From Symbiodinium natans (taxonomy: Eukaryota > Sar > Dinophyceae > Suessiales > Symbiodiniaceae): a stretch of DNA of 57,500 bases. A program made the translations under genes and the position numbers. Of the stretch, positions 40,792 through 50,414 are shown piece by piece; position 1 is the first letter of the stretch; each line of letters starts with the position of its first letter. The notes under the pieces are model-generated. The model was not told where the DNA came from and did not search any database. It saw only the letters and a program-made list of their open reading frames with translations. The stretch is from the NCBI GenBank assembly GCA_905221605.1, contig CAJNDS010002147.1, positions 17,501-75,000 of the forward strand, read 5' to 3'.

Positions 40792-41467
40792 GCGAACTAA
40801 ACACCCTATAAACAAAAAAATGCGCCCTATGGATCCTGTAACCCTGTAAGCTCTATAGACGGCCTGTAAACCCCATAAACCCTGGGTTTAGGATTTAAGG
40901 TTTATTGGGGAGAGGGAAGAGGGGCACACGCCCGAAGTTCCAAGTCTGGAGATTGAATCCCTCAGGGCTGATGGTGTCGGATTCCGCCGGTCAACAGTCT
41001 CTGAACTCTGCTGGCAGCAACCACAAACCCTAAACCCTAAACCCGTTGCCGTAAACCCTAAACCCTAAACCCTGAACCCTAAACCGCATGGCGGCACTCC
41101 TGACCCTGCCACAGCGAACGCCCCCTCAAAAAGTGCGAAAGCCCAAATCCTAGTCCCCCCGGGTCTCTTTTTTAAAACCCCAAGGGCTTAGGGACTGCCA
41201 GGAATCTTTCAAGGTGTAGGAAAAGAATACCTGACGCCTTCCATTCCCTCCTGAGAACCCGAAGAATTTGAGGCTTCAGAGGTGCGCAGCCCAAGTGGCC
41301 CTGGTCGTTCAGCGCATTCACCTGAGATGATGTGCGCCCAGCAAAAGGAGCAGGGGGGTCAAGTCGGGCAGCCCTGAAGTTCCTAAACCCTAAACCCTAA
41401 ACCCTAAACCCTAAACCCCAAACCCTAAACCCTAAACCCTAAACCCTAAACCCTAAACCCTAAAGTT

Positions 41468-41572
41468 TGGCAGCAGAGGGCCAAAGCGCATGGAGGCTTC
41501 AATGCCTACATCAAGTTGTCGGTCGGACGTTGGGTTCAAGAGGGCACGGCTGCCCCGGCTTGGGGAAGTTAG
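41468..41572 (+). CDS. Exon-like C-terminal ORF
   Basis: On the plus strand WQQRAKAHGGFNAYIKLSVG then RWVQEGTAAPAWGS and TAG, 34 codons directly after a CCCTAAA array (41385-41464). Unknown protein, likely a last exon. Confidence 0.4.
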   Translation, partial: WQQRAKAHGGFNAYIKLSVGRWVQEGTAAPAWGS

Positions 41573-41601
41573 GTGATTCATCTGATGCCTTAATGGGTTC
41601 T

Positions 41602-43812
41602 ACATATATATATATATGTATATATATGCTACCCCCCCCCCCCCAGCGACCTACCCTTTTTAGGCCTTTTTAGGCCTTTTTAACAAAAAATAACAAAGAA
41701 GGCCCAAAAGTCGCGTAGTTAATCACCGGGTAATGAAGGACAGTTACTGGGACACCCACCTCACAGACCCCGATAAGCCAGCATTGGAAGAATCTACATT
41801 TTAAATCTGAAGCGGACAATGCTGTTTTTAGATGTTTAGATCAGTGTTTTTCTATGCAAATTGTGCGTTTCAAGGGCAGTTAATGTTTTGTTGAGCAACT
41901 AATTTATTTATACAATTGTGTTTGTACGAGGCAAAGTATTAATCAAATAGTGAAACATTTTTCTTGGTTCTATGCGAATTTAACTACTAGAGTAATTATT
42001 AAGCAAAGAGCCCAATTTGACTCAAGTGAATACTATTTAAAGGAGCATACTCAACCAAGATACGAAATAAACACCATTCTCAACCAAAAAATGGCAAAGT
42101 GTGCGTTTAAAGTGCAAATACTGTATTTATACAATTGTGTTTGTACTAGGCAAAGTATGCTCTCTGAAAAGTCCACTGAAATACCTTATGTTTACACATT
42201 CATGAATCGTTTTTATTTTTGAAATAATCATTTTATGCGAATTTAGCTACTAGAGTAAAAAAAAAGCAAATAGCCCAATTTGACTCAAGTGAATACCATT
42301 TAAAGGACCATACTCAACCAAAATACGAAAGAAGCACCATATTCAACCAAAATATGGCAAAGTGTGGTTTAAAGGGCAAATAGTGCTTTGTTGAGCAACT
42401 AATGCATTGAAACAGTTGTGTTTATACCAGGCAAAGTATTATTGAAGTACTATCTGCAAAGTCAAATGAAACACCTTATGTTTACATATTCATGAAACAA
42501 TTTTTTTGAAGTATTCATTCTATGCGAATTTAACTACTAGAGGAATTCTTAAGCAAATAGCCCAATTTGACTCAAGTGAATGCTATTTAAAGGACCATAC
42601 TCAACCAAATACGAGATAAACACTTGCGGAAATGGAAACGGTTCTACCTACATAACAATGAGACAAAGATTGCTGAAGTATTCACTAAAGACCACTTATA
42701 TACTATGTCTGAAAAACACAATTTGCATGAGCAAGCTTAAAAATGCACAATAATGGAAATAGAAGCGGTTCTACTTACATAACGATGAAACAAAGATGTC
42801 TGAAGTATTCAATAAAGACCACATATATACTATGCTTGAAAAACGCAACTTGCACAATCAGGCTTAAACAAATGCACAAGAATCCTAGAAAAGTACTTAG
42901 TGAAGGCCATACACAAGCAAATTCACAAATACATAAAAACATCCAAAAGCGCAAGCTTTTCAGGAGAATCTCTGGTAAAGTTTGGATTATAGGGTTTTGG
43001 TGTATTCCTGGACGAGTAGGAGTCACTTTTTAAGCAAACAATTCAATGCTTTTTCTCAAGACAAGTATTGCAAATGCTGCTTCTAGATAATTAATCGCAT
43101 TTACCAGGCAAATATTATCCATGCGAATTGAGCTTCCAGAGCACCAAGTAATGGCTGAATAAGGTCTACTAGACTTGAGTACAACCAAAAGATGCACTAA
43201 ACACTAGCGGCTCTACTTACATAATAACGAAACAAATAGTTCTGAAGCACTAGAAAGACCACTTGTATACTATTTCTGAAAAGCACAATTAGCATAAGCA
43301 CACTTAAAAATGCGTAGTTGTTGCCTCGTGACCGTGAAGGCGAACCAAAAAGCCAAAATACCAAAACCAAAAAACCAAAAATACCAAAACCAAAAAAACC
43401 AAAAAAACCAAAACCAAAAAAACCAAAAAAAACCAAAACCAAAAAAAAACCAAAAATACCAAAAAAACCAATTTTCCGGGACTCTTGGAGAAGCCTCATA
43501 GGGATTTCCTGAGAGTCCCGGAAAATTGGTGTTTTTGGTATTTTTGGTTTTTTTGGTTTTGGTTTTTTTGGTTTTTTTGGTTTTGGTTTTTTTGGGTTTT
43601 TTGGTTTTGGTTTTTTGGTTTTTTTGGTTTTGGTATTTTTGGTTTTTCTACTGTCCCGTGTGTGCGATTTTAGTTGTATTTTAGTCTACGCCCCAGGAAA
43701 TACGCTATATTGCACACCGAGTTTGCTTGCAGTGCAGCTGGGTGACTTGAGACAAGGCGAAAAAGGGTAGGTCACTGGGGGGGGGGGTACCATATATATA
43801 TATATATATATA
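41602..43812. mobile_element. TIR element T1 with (TA)n/poly-C ends and AT-rich interior
   Basis: The left end (41602-41661) is TATATATGCTACC, a C-run, then AGCGACCTACCCTTTTT. The right end (43760-43812), inverted, is TATATGGTACC, a C-run, then AGTGACCTACCCTTTTT. The 2.1 kb interior is AT-rich, lacks telomere-like repeats and contains a ~260 bp direct repeat (TATGCGAATTTAACTACTAG at 41970, 42520 and near 42234) plus a second repeat (GGAAACGGTTCTACCTACAT at 42635, and related at 42760 and 43205). No transposase frame. Probably a non-autonomous DNA transposon. Confidence 0.7.
43343..43650. repeat. ~300 bp near-perfect hairpin
   Basis: CCAAAAA-type repeats in the left arm and TTTTTGG-type repeats in the right arm meet at AATTTTCCGGGACTCT and its exact inverse AGAGTCCCGGAAAATT, around a ~26 bp loop (43480-43507). 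It lies near the right end of T1. A transcript would fold into long dsRNA. Confidence 0.85.
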
Positions 43813-45250
43813 CAGATTTTTTTATTTATCTATTTATTTATCTACTTATTTATTTTATCCGCCGACCCCAGCGGCAGCGGGGCGGCGTCAGTGAAGACCC
43901 ATTTCTCCTGCGGTTCCATGGCCCCACGGCGCCGTGCTTTCGCCCTCCCCTCCCCCTCGCAATGGCTTCGCCCGCTCCGACGCTTGGCTTCATGAAGGGC
44001 TCCACTCCGACCCATGGCGCCCCCCCCCCCTATGGCCGCATGAGCCATGGCCCTTGCGTTCCATGCCTAAGCTGAGGAAGATGGACTTGAAGGCCCCATC
44101 CTAGCTGAGGAAGCTGGTTTGAGTTCTTGACTTTTTTGCCACCCAGCCCCGACCTGACCCCCCCTTTTTGCACCCCCCCCCACCACCCCACCACCCCCCC
44201 ACCACACCCCCCCCCCCCCCCCCCCCCCCCACCCCCACCCACCCCCCCCCCCACCACCCCCCCCACCCCCCCCACCCCCCCACCCCTCCGCCCTGTACCT
44301 TGGCCCGTCACCACCTGAGCCTCCACTCCCCCCCCCCCTCAAACACCATGCCCGCCCTTCGCCCTTGGGCCCCCTATGGCCATGAGCCAAGCCTCCATGG
44401 CGCAGCATTGGCCTCATGGTCCCATAGCTCCATCCTAAGCGAGTGCCTGCCGCTCCCGCCTCTCCGCCTTTTCCGCCTTCCCTCTATGGCTCCGCCCGCT
44501 CCCGCAGATAACCGTCCATCCCTGGGGCAGGCGCCCTGCCCACCGCCTCCGCCTCCGTCTGCCGTCCATCCCAAGCCGAAAAAGCTGAACTTGAAGGGCC
44601 ATGGGGCAGGCGCCCTGCCCGTCCGCCCCCGTCTCCCGTCCATTGCAAGTTGAAAAAGCTGAACTTGAAGGGCTCCACTCCGACCCATGGCGCCCCCCCC
44701 CTCCCGCCCTACCATGGCCCCTCCCTTGACCTACGGCGCCGTGCCTTTCGCCCTCACCTAAAGGCTCCACCCCTCTATGGCCCACCATGCCCACTCCCTT
44801 CGCCCCCCATGAGCCAGGCCCTTGGGCCCCCTTCTCCGACTCATGGCGCCTTTCGCCCTCACCACCGAAGGCTTCACTCCCCCCCCCCCTATGGCTCAGA
44901 GGCAGGCCCATGCCCGCTCCCCTCCCCCATGAGCCAGACCCTTGCCCTCTCCCTATGGCCATGAACCAGGCCCAATTTCTCAAGCCTCCATGGCACTGGC
45001 CTCATGGTCGCATGGCTCCATCCTAAGCTGAATTTGAAGGGCTCCAGTGCCTGCCCGCCCGCTCCGCCCTTCCCGCTCCTCCCACCCTCTCCGCTTTCTT
45101 CCCGCCCCGTACCCGATGTCGTGAAGTGATTTTAAGGGTTCCAGTGCATGCCCAGACCCCCGCCGCCCTTCCCGCTCTTCCCGCCCTTCCCGCGATTTGG
45201 GGTCGGCGGCACTGGCGGTAGCCATTAAATCGGGCAGCGCGAGGTCCCCA
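43813..45250. other. GC-rich low-complexity region, no supported gene
   Basis: It has CCATGGCGCC-type words, long C-tracts (44165-44290), and five or more copies of AAGCTGAACTTGAAGGGCTC and variants (44083, 44583, 44656, 45027, 45120). Overlapping Gly-, Pro- and Arg-rich ORFs exist on both strands and reflect composition. Confidence 0.6.
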
Positions 45251-46160
45251 AAGGACCGAGCAAATGCGGACCTTTTAACCCGGGTCGTCCCGGGAATAGC
45301 CTTGCTGGCCTCTGGCCTTCTGCGAAGCAGAATTAGGCCGGACGCCAGTGCCGCCGACCCCCGCGTGCCGCCGGTGAACGGTTTTTTTTCGTGGTTTTTT
45401 GCGTCGCCACGGAGGCCCCCAGAGGGCGCGCATCATGAGCATCAGCGGGTCCAGCCCGGGACCCCCACAGGCGCATCAGGAGCATCAGCGGCTCCCGGGG
45501 CGGGACCCGGGGGCGCATCAGGAGCATGATGCCCCCCAAAGGGCGGGCATAAGCGATGTGTCTAAGCCCGAAGCTAGGAAAAGGGGAGTTTAGGGGCCTT
45601 ATAAAGTGCTTAGAAACTTTAAGGGAGTCTAGGAGCCTCAAACGCTTCGAGATTTGAAGGGAGTTTAGGGGCCTGAAAATGCTTGGAAACTTTGAGGGGG
45701 TTGAGGAGCCTCAAACGCTTAGAGATTTTAAGGGAGTTTAGGGGCCTCAAGATGCTTAGAGACTGCTCGCCCCGCGCTTCTGCCTGCGCTGCCCGCCCAT
45801 GGGCGCAGCCCCTTAAAATATTTATTTGTATTTATAGAGGCAGAAGGGTTTAGGGCTTAGGGCTCTATATGGAGGTATTCAGGAACATGAGTCCCGACTT
45901 TCTCATGGAACTGATAAGCTTAGGGTTCGCGACACTCGGAGGATACGGCCTTCCCAGGGCACCTCTGTTCCTGGTGGTTCATGAGTACTTATGAGTAGTG
46001 TTACAAGTACGGTAACTATGGTTGCACCGAGGGCCCTTCTAACCTATTCTAAGTAGCCCTGAACCTCCCTGACGGGGTTCCAGGGTGTACGGAGTACCCT
46101 GGACCCTACACCCCACACCCTACCCCCTAAACCCTAAACCCTAAACCCTAAACCGACTCC
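45251..46160. other. Dispersed repeats, no supported gene
   Basis: GCATCAGGAGCATCAGCGG-type repeats lie at 45432-45530, and a ~60 bp imperfect tandem repeat (AGGGAGTTTAGGGGCCT) at 45585-45755. HP4-like solo termini (GGTGGTTCATGAGTACTTAT) lie at 45973, and CCCTAAA at 46125-46155. Confidence 0.6.
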
Positions 46161-46164
46161 GACT

Positions 46165-46254
46165 GGCCCAACATTGGGCCCCAGGAGCTGCGATGTAGGC
46201 GCCGGAGATGAAGAGGAACCAGCCAGCCAGCACCCAAAGCAAGTTGACGAACCT
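46165..46254 (-). CDS. Exon-like island, membrane helix
   Basis: After CCCACAG (possible acceptor) the minus strand reads RFVNLLWVLAGWFLFISGAY then IAAPG, a clear transmembrane-type helix. The TTTAGGG array at 46258-46365 lies directly upstream. It is the most upstream member of the minus-strand membrane-like islands. Unknown protein. Confidence 0.45.
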
Positions 46255-46257
46255 GTG

Positions 46258-46365
46258 GGGTTTAGGGTTTAGGGTTTAGGGTTTAGGGTTTAGGGTTTAG
46301 GGTTTAGGGTTTAGGGTTTAGGGTTTAGGGTTTAGGGTTTAGGGTTTAGGGTTTAGGGTTAGGGT
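46258..46365 (+). repeat. TTTAGGG array, ~15 units
   Basis: Perfect heptamers adjoining an exon-like island. Confidence 0.95.
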
Positions 46366-46372
46366 TCAGGGT

Positions 46373-46873
46373 TTGGGGTTTAAGGTTTACGGCGTGCATT
46401 GGGGGGGGAGGGGGGTGATCTATGGGTGTATAAGGGAACTACAGGGTCATTTGGGAACAGGCATTTTGATCAACTTCCATTTAAGTGCAGGGGTCTGGGT
46501 CTTGTGGCGAGCTCAAGGGCTTATACAGAGTCAGCTGCCAGCATCGTGGGTACAGAATGGTATCGGCGCATTTGGGATTGCATGGGCTGCAGCCCAATGT
46601 TCAACCCGCAAGCGGGGGCAGCGTAGTCGGCGCATTCGGCCGGGTCTCATGAGCGTCAGAAGGCATCCGATCATGCAGCAGTGGGGAGAGCATGTTAGGT
46701 GCGGCCAGCGTGATCGTTGCAACCCCGAGCATGCCAGATTTAGCCCTAGCCAATGCCATCCAATGCCAATCGTGACCATCCGCAGGCCGCAGGACGGTCT
46801 ACTGAGCCTCATCACCATCCTCGGGGCGTTTTACAGAAAGAATCAGCCGAATGCTTCAGGCCCTAAACCCTAA
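46373..46873 (+). CDS. Open reading frame of uncertain status
   Basis: 166 plus-strand codons are open. The middle (KRGQRSRRIRPGLMSVRRHP, IMQQWGEHVRCGQRDRCNPE) is not repeat-derived. No domain recognised, and the minus strand is also open over 46531-46818. Both ends run into telomere-like sequence, so at most the central part could be an exon. Confidence 0.25.
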   Translation: MGFKVYGVHWGGRGVIYGCIRELQGHLGTGILINFHLSAGVWVLWRAQGLIQSQLPASWVQNGIGAFGIAWAAAQCSTRKRGQRSRRIRPGLMSVRRHPIMQQWGEHVRCGQRDRCNPEHARFSPSQCHPMPIVTIRRPQDGLLSLITILGAFYRKNQPNASGPKP

Positions 46874-46879
46874 ACCCCA

Positions 46880-47440
46880 AAGCCTAAACCCTAAACCCCA
46901 AACCCTGGTCATATACAAAGACTACATGATTGTAGTACCCTGATTATGATAACGTAATTCTTAACCTAAGTTCCTTAACAGGAACCCCGTTTGTCTCTCA
47001 GCTGATAACTTGCCGAAAAAACGTAGCGCTTACTACACGTGGTGGCTCAAAACAACAGCCTTCGCACATTCAGCCACGTTTCGGACGGAGTCTGAACCCC
47101 CTTGAAAGTCCCAAACTCCCCCTGAAGCATCCGAAACCCCTGAAGTCAAAGCCCCCGCAAAACCCCCTTCAAAACCCCACCCTGAACCCTAAACCCTAAA
47201 CCCTAAACCCTAAGCCCTACGCCCACCCTAAACCCTCAAAGCGCCCATAAACCTCCCCTGAAAATTCCAAAGCCCCCTGCGGCCAAAGGCACTGCTTGTA
47301 CACTGAGCCTCGCCTGCAGCGCAGGGCTTGCTCAAAAGAAGGGCATCAGGGTTTTAGGGTATAGGGTTTAGGGTTCAAGGTTTACGGTTTAGGGTCTAGG
47401 GTTTAGGGTTGAGGGTTGAGGGTTCAGGGTTTAGAATTTT
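46880..47440. other. No supported gene
   Basis: Unique sequence 46905-47160, CCCTAAA-like 47180-47235, and mixed TTTAGGG/TTGAGGG 47350-47435. Confidence 0.6.
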
Positions 47441-47444
47441 TGGG

Positions 47445-47553
47445 TTTACTTGAAGGCTTACAGGTAGGGTGAATAGGACCCTAGATCAGTCTAAAAACAT
47501 CCTTACCCCGACTTGTGCCCCTACTTGGAACTACCCATGAACCTCCAAGTAAA
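47445..47553. mobile_element. HP4-family inverted-repeat element
   Basis: TTTACTTGAAGGCTTACAGG at the left, and TACCCATGAACCTCCAAGTA then AA at the right, with GGG/CCC extending the arms outward. It lies 56 bp left of the retrotransposon. Confidence 0.65.
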
Positions 47554-47603
47554 CCCTCAGGTGGCCGAGACAGCCCATTTCTGCAAAACCTTAAGGGTTT
47601 AGG

Positions 47604-47609
47604 GTTTAG
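47604..47609. repeat. Left target-site duplication GTTTAG
   Basis: The 6-mer directly left of the element is repeated directly right of it (57287-57292). Because the target is a 7 bp tandem repeat, a chance match in phase is possible. The duplication call is therefore supported but not proven. Confidence 0.6.
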
Positions 47610-47875
47610 TCCTGGTTGGAGGTCCCAGGAGGCATGGAATCTGCAGGGTTGGCCATGGCATGTAGAGCTCTCACTCTCGAATTTCCTTTTCCACAACAGC
47701 AACGACACGAAATCCTTGGTCTTACTCGTTCAGGTGCTATACCTGCGATGCCTTGTACATGTAAAAACTGCGTGCGCCCTCACCGGGCCATGTGTTGTTT
47801 GCCCTTCACCGGGCTTGGGCCGCTTCACAGCGACATGCATGACCTTCTTCTCGGAAAAACGTGAGCACACCAGCA
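47610..47875 (-). repeat. 3' LTR of the copia element
   Basis: This is the second copy of the 266 bp repeat, identical to 57021-57286 by eye. It follows ORF2 by 52 bp and is immediately preceded on the minus strand by a purine tract. An 82-codon plus-strand ORF occurs in both LTR copies. It is simply LTR sequence and is not annotated as a gene. Confidence 0.95.
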
Positions 47876-47887
47876 CTCCTCCTCGCC
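47876..47887 (-). promoter_or_regulatory. Polypurine tract for plus-strand DNA priming
   Basis: On the minus strand GGCGAGGAGGAG abuts the first base of the 3' LTR. Position and composition are those expected of an LTR-retrotransposon polypurine tract. Confidence 0.8.
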
Positions 47888-47927
47888 TTGTGGGCTCGCT
47901 GCCCACTAGGTGTCTCATTCGGGGTGC

Positions 47928-50414
47928 TCAATGTCCATCATGTCGGCGTAGCAGAGCATCATTGAAAGGTCTACGGTAGTACAAGGGGTAGCGCTCCAAA
48001 CAAAACGAACAAACCTGGTACTCCGTCACGCGCGACCGGACTTCCCTCATTCCACGACAGTGGAACAAGTGCACCTTTTCTCCACGTTCAGACTTGTAGA
48101 AGACACCTGTGAAGAGCTCGAAGTCGTACTCGGGGCTCTGCCTCGTACGAGGCGGGTCGGGCACTTGGCCCACTTGTGTTTCCTCGGCAACCGCCGTGGT
48201 TGTCCGAGCTGGCTCCACATTTTCCACCAATCGTGTAGTTGGCGCAGTAGCTGACGACGACGATGACATAGCCACAGGAGAACCCTGACTCACAGGAGGC
48301 GAGGACTGCACCTCTTCCGCCCGCAATCCCATCAGCTCCTCTTGAAGGGCCCTCGTTGTCTGATCTCGGATTCGCAGAAGTCTCCGGGCCCTTCGGACTG
48401 TAGCCTCATCACTACCACAGCATCTTCCAAGGCACCACTTCATCACCTCCCAGATTCCAATCATCGCCACACCACAAAGCACCATCAAGCCATAGAACTC
48501 GATTCCAGCGTCGTAGGGCAGAGGGTCCTTCTTAGGCTCCTGGGGCAGCTCTGCTCCCTGCGTGCCCTTTACCAAGGCACATACCACCAACATCATCATG
48601 ATCCTCATCTGGTTGAAGCGAACCTCCGACTCCGGCACTTTGACCCCGTTCAGGATCACCTCTTTCGGGCCCTCCAGGAACTCTCCAACTGTCATCTTCC
48701 AAAGAAAGCGAAGATCACGCAGTCGTGGTGCAGGAACTGCCTTCGTTCCCATGTCCGCCGCCTGCACTTCCCCCGGGGAGTGCTTCAGCTCCAGACGCCC
48801 CGACGCTGTTTCCTGACGCAGGAATCGCGCCCGTATCCTAAGGTGACGTGTCTTCCAGCTTCCCGGGGAACTTGACGCGAGCCCCAGTGCCGCCAGGTTG
48901 TCGATCAACATGGTGACGTCCACCTTCGGATGAATCTCCTTGATCCACTCCTTGATACTCATGGCTTGCTGGTAGGCATTGATGACCTCATACAACTCCG
49001 CCTCCGCCACCGAGAGAGATATCACGGGTTGTCGCGCCATTCTCCAAGCCACAAATCCTCCATGCAACATCGTCGCAGCACATCCGAAGCTGCGTCCGCC
49101 TCCCGGCGCATAGCTGGCGTCTGAATAAGCCAGCACAGTCGGTCCCGTGCCATCGTAGGTCAAGCCGAGGTCCACGGTGTCACGAAGATAGCGCAACACC
49201 ATGCGCCCCAGTTTCAGCGCAGCCTCAGGACATCGGGTAGCGGCACTGCACACATGAGCCACAGCAAAGCTCACGTCAGGTCGAGTCCGCATACTGAGCC
49301 ATAACAGTTCTCCAGCCAGTTTCTGAGCAGCATGCACCGCCGAAGGATCCGGCTCTGCCTCCTCGGCTCCATCCTCCGGCTCGGGGACCTGTGGCATTGC
49401 CTCCCGGGTTGCAGGTACCAACGACGGAGTCCATGCTTCCACACCATGCTCACGCAAGAGATCTCCAATGTAGCCCCCTTGGCACACGTGATAGGCGATC
49501 CCTCCGTCCTTCATCTTGCTGCGTATCTCCATTCCCAGGTAGCGCACAGGGTCCTTTCCCACAAACTCCAGCGGACTGCATTTCCATCCAGCGCCCTCCT
49601 CCTCAGTTCCATTCACCAGCCATGAGTACATCTCCTCGATGTGGGCCCGCTTGCCGAGGAACAACACGTCATCGACATAAACCACCATCATCGCGATGGT
49701 CTCCTGTGGATCATCCACCGGATGCAAACGCCACACCGACTCGTCCGTTTCAAGCTGCGTGAACTTCATGTCGCGCCCATCCACCGTCAGGCGGGCGTTG
49801 CGAATCCGCCTGTCCCGAAAGATTCCCCACAGACGAGGAGCCTCTCGCAAGCCATACAAGACTCGATCCACCTTGTACGCTGTTCCCGGGGGCACCACAC
49901 CAGCTTCCACCAGAATCTTCGGAGCCGTCACCGCGTATTGCGTAGCACTCTCCGTCATCGGTGTCAAGGTGAAGGCGCTGTTAATGTCCGTTCCAGCTGC
50001 TTCCCAGTTTCGACTCGCCGCAGTCGCCAGTGAACATCTCACACTCTCGGCCTTTGCATTCGCGGTGTAGAGCTCCGTGGTGTCACCATCCTTGACAAAA
50101 CTCCCGCATATTACGAAACGGGTTTTCCGTTTGTATTTGCTCTGACGCACATCCTCCGGCGGCTTCACCGTGAACACAGTTTTGCCCGGCACCAAGATCA
50201 ACTCACCCGCTTCAGATTGCCGCTTTGCCTGAGACAAAGGTATTGGTCTCAAAGTCCCGGATGTCTCCAGCGTCGCGACCTCCTTCTTCATGCTCGGCAC
50301 CCAGTCGGTCAAGTGCTCTCTTACTTCCTGCAGGCTGACGTTGTGCACCACTTCCAAGGGCCCTTCAAGTCCTTGCAGCAGCTGCTCCACATTCTGGGTC
50401 ACCGCTTCCTCCAC
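47928..50414 (-). CDS. Reverse transcriptase-RNase H with membrane/zinc C-terminal extension (ORF2 of copia element)
   Basis: ORF2 is an 828-codon frame, -1 relative to ORF1 and overlapping it. It opens with GTG, so it is probably not independently initiated. The frame is open upstream to about 50,436, giving a ~38 bp overlap in which a -1 shift could join the two. Copia reverse transcriptase motifs: first Asp in GTDINSAF (D143), YGLREAPRLW (187-196), and YVDD (246-249, 49668-49679). RNase H acids are D432, E473, D505 and D554, with the copia-type TRHLRIRARF and ADMGTK motifs. After residue 600 come hydrophobic segments (605-617, 639-664), a charged helix, a Ser/Thr/Pro linker, and a C-terminal FHC...CSFC putative zinc site. 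An obvious slippery heptamer was not found. Confidence 0.93.
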   Translation of the reverse strand: MEEAVTQNVEQLLQGLEGPLEVVHNVSLQEVREHLTDWVPSMKKEVATLETSGTLRPIPLSQAKRQSEAGELILVPGKTVFTVKPPEDVRQSKYKRKTRFVICGSFVKDGDTTELYTANAKAESVRCSLATAASRNWEAAGTDINSAFTLTPMTESATQYAVTAPKILVEAGVVPPGTAYKVDRVLYGLREAPRLWGIFRDRRIRNARLTVDGRDMKFTQLETDESVWRLHPVDDPQETIAMMVVYVDDVLFLGKRAHIEEMYSWLVNGTEEEGAGWKCSPLEFVGKDPVRYLGMEIRSKMKDGGIAYHVCQGGYIGDLLREHGVEAWTPSLVPATREAMPQVPEPEDGAEEAEPDPSAVHAAQKLAGELLWLSMRTRPDVSFAVAHVCSAATRCPEAALKLGRMVLRYLRDTVDLGLTYDGTGPTVLAYSDASYAPGGGRSFGCAATMLHGGFVAWRMARQPVISLSVAEAELYEVINAYQQAMSIKEWIKEIHPKVDVTMLIDNLAALGLASSSPGSWKTRHLRIRARFLRQETASGRLELKHSPGEVQAADMGTKAVPAPRLRDLRFLWKMTVGEFLEGPKEVILNGVKVPESEVRFNQMRIMMMLVVCALVKGTQGAELPQEPKKDPLPYDAGIEFYGLMVLCGVAMIGIWEVMKWCLGRCCGSDEATVRRARRLLRIRDQTTRALQEELMGLRAEEVQSSPPVSQGSPVAMSSSSSATAPTTRLVENVEPARTTTAVAEETQVGQVPDPPRTRQSPEYDFELFTGVFYKSERGEKVHLFHCRGMREVRSRVTEYQVCSFCLERYPLYYRRPFNDALLRRHDGH
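47931..48617 (-). other. Post-RNase H extension: two hydrophobic segments and a C-terminal Cys/His motif
   Basis: ORF2 residues 600-828 lie beyond the usual end of copia pol. A signal-like segment (605-617) precedes a likely transmembrane helix (639-664, ending in CLGRCC). Then come an Arg-rich helix (674-698), a low-complexity linker, and residues 765-828 with HLFHC (782-786) and CSFC (802-805), a possible zinc ribbon. The position is that of envelope-like regions in some copia lineages, but there is no recognisable envelope homology. A role in membrane-associated assembly is only a guess. Confidence 0.6.

Noticed and set aside
43310-43512. Lys/Asn/Gln-rich ORFs over the hairpin
   Set aside because: Translations of CCAAAA repeats in the hairpin arm.
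44067-44983. Gly-rich ORFs of 100-180 codons
   Set aside because: They arise from C/G-runs and GC-rich words. Both strands and several frames are open at once and none has a domain.
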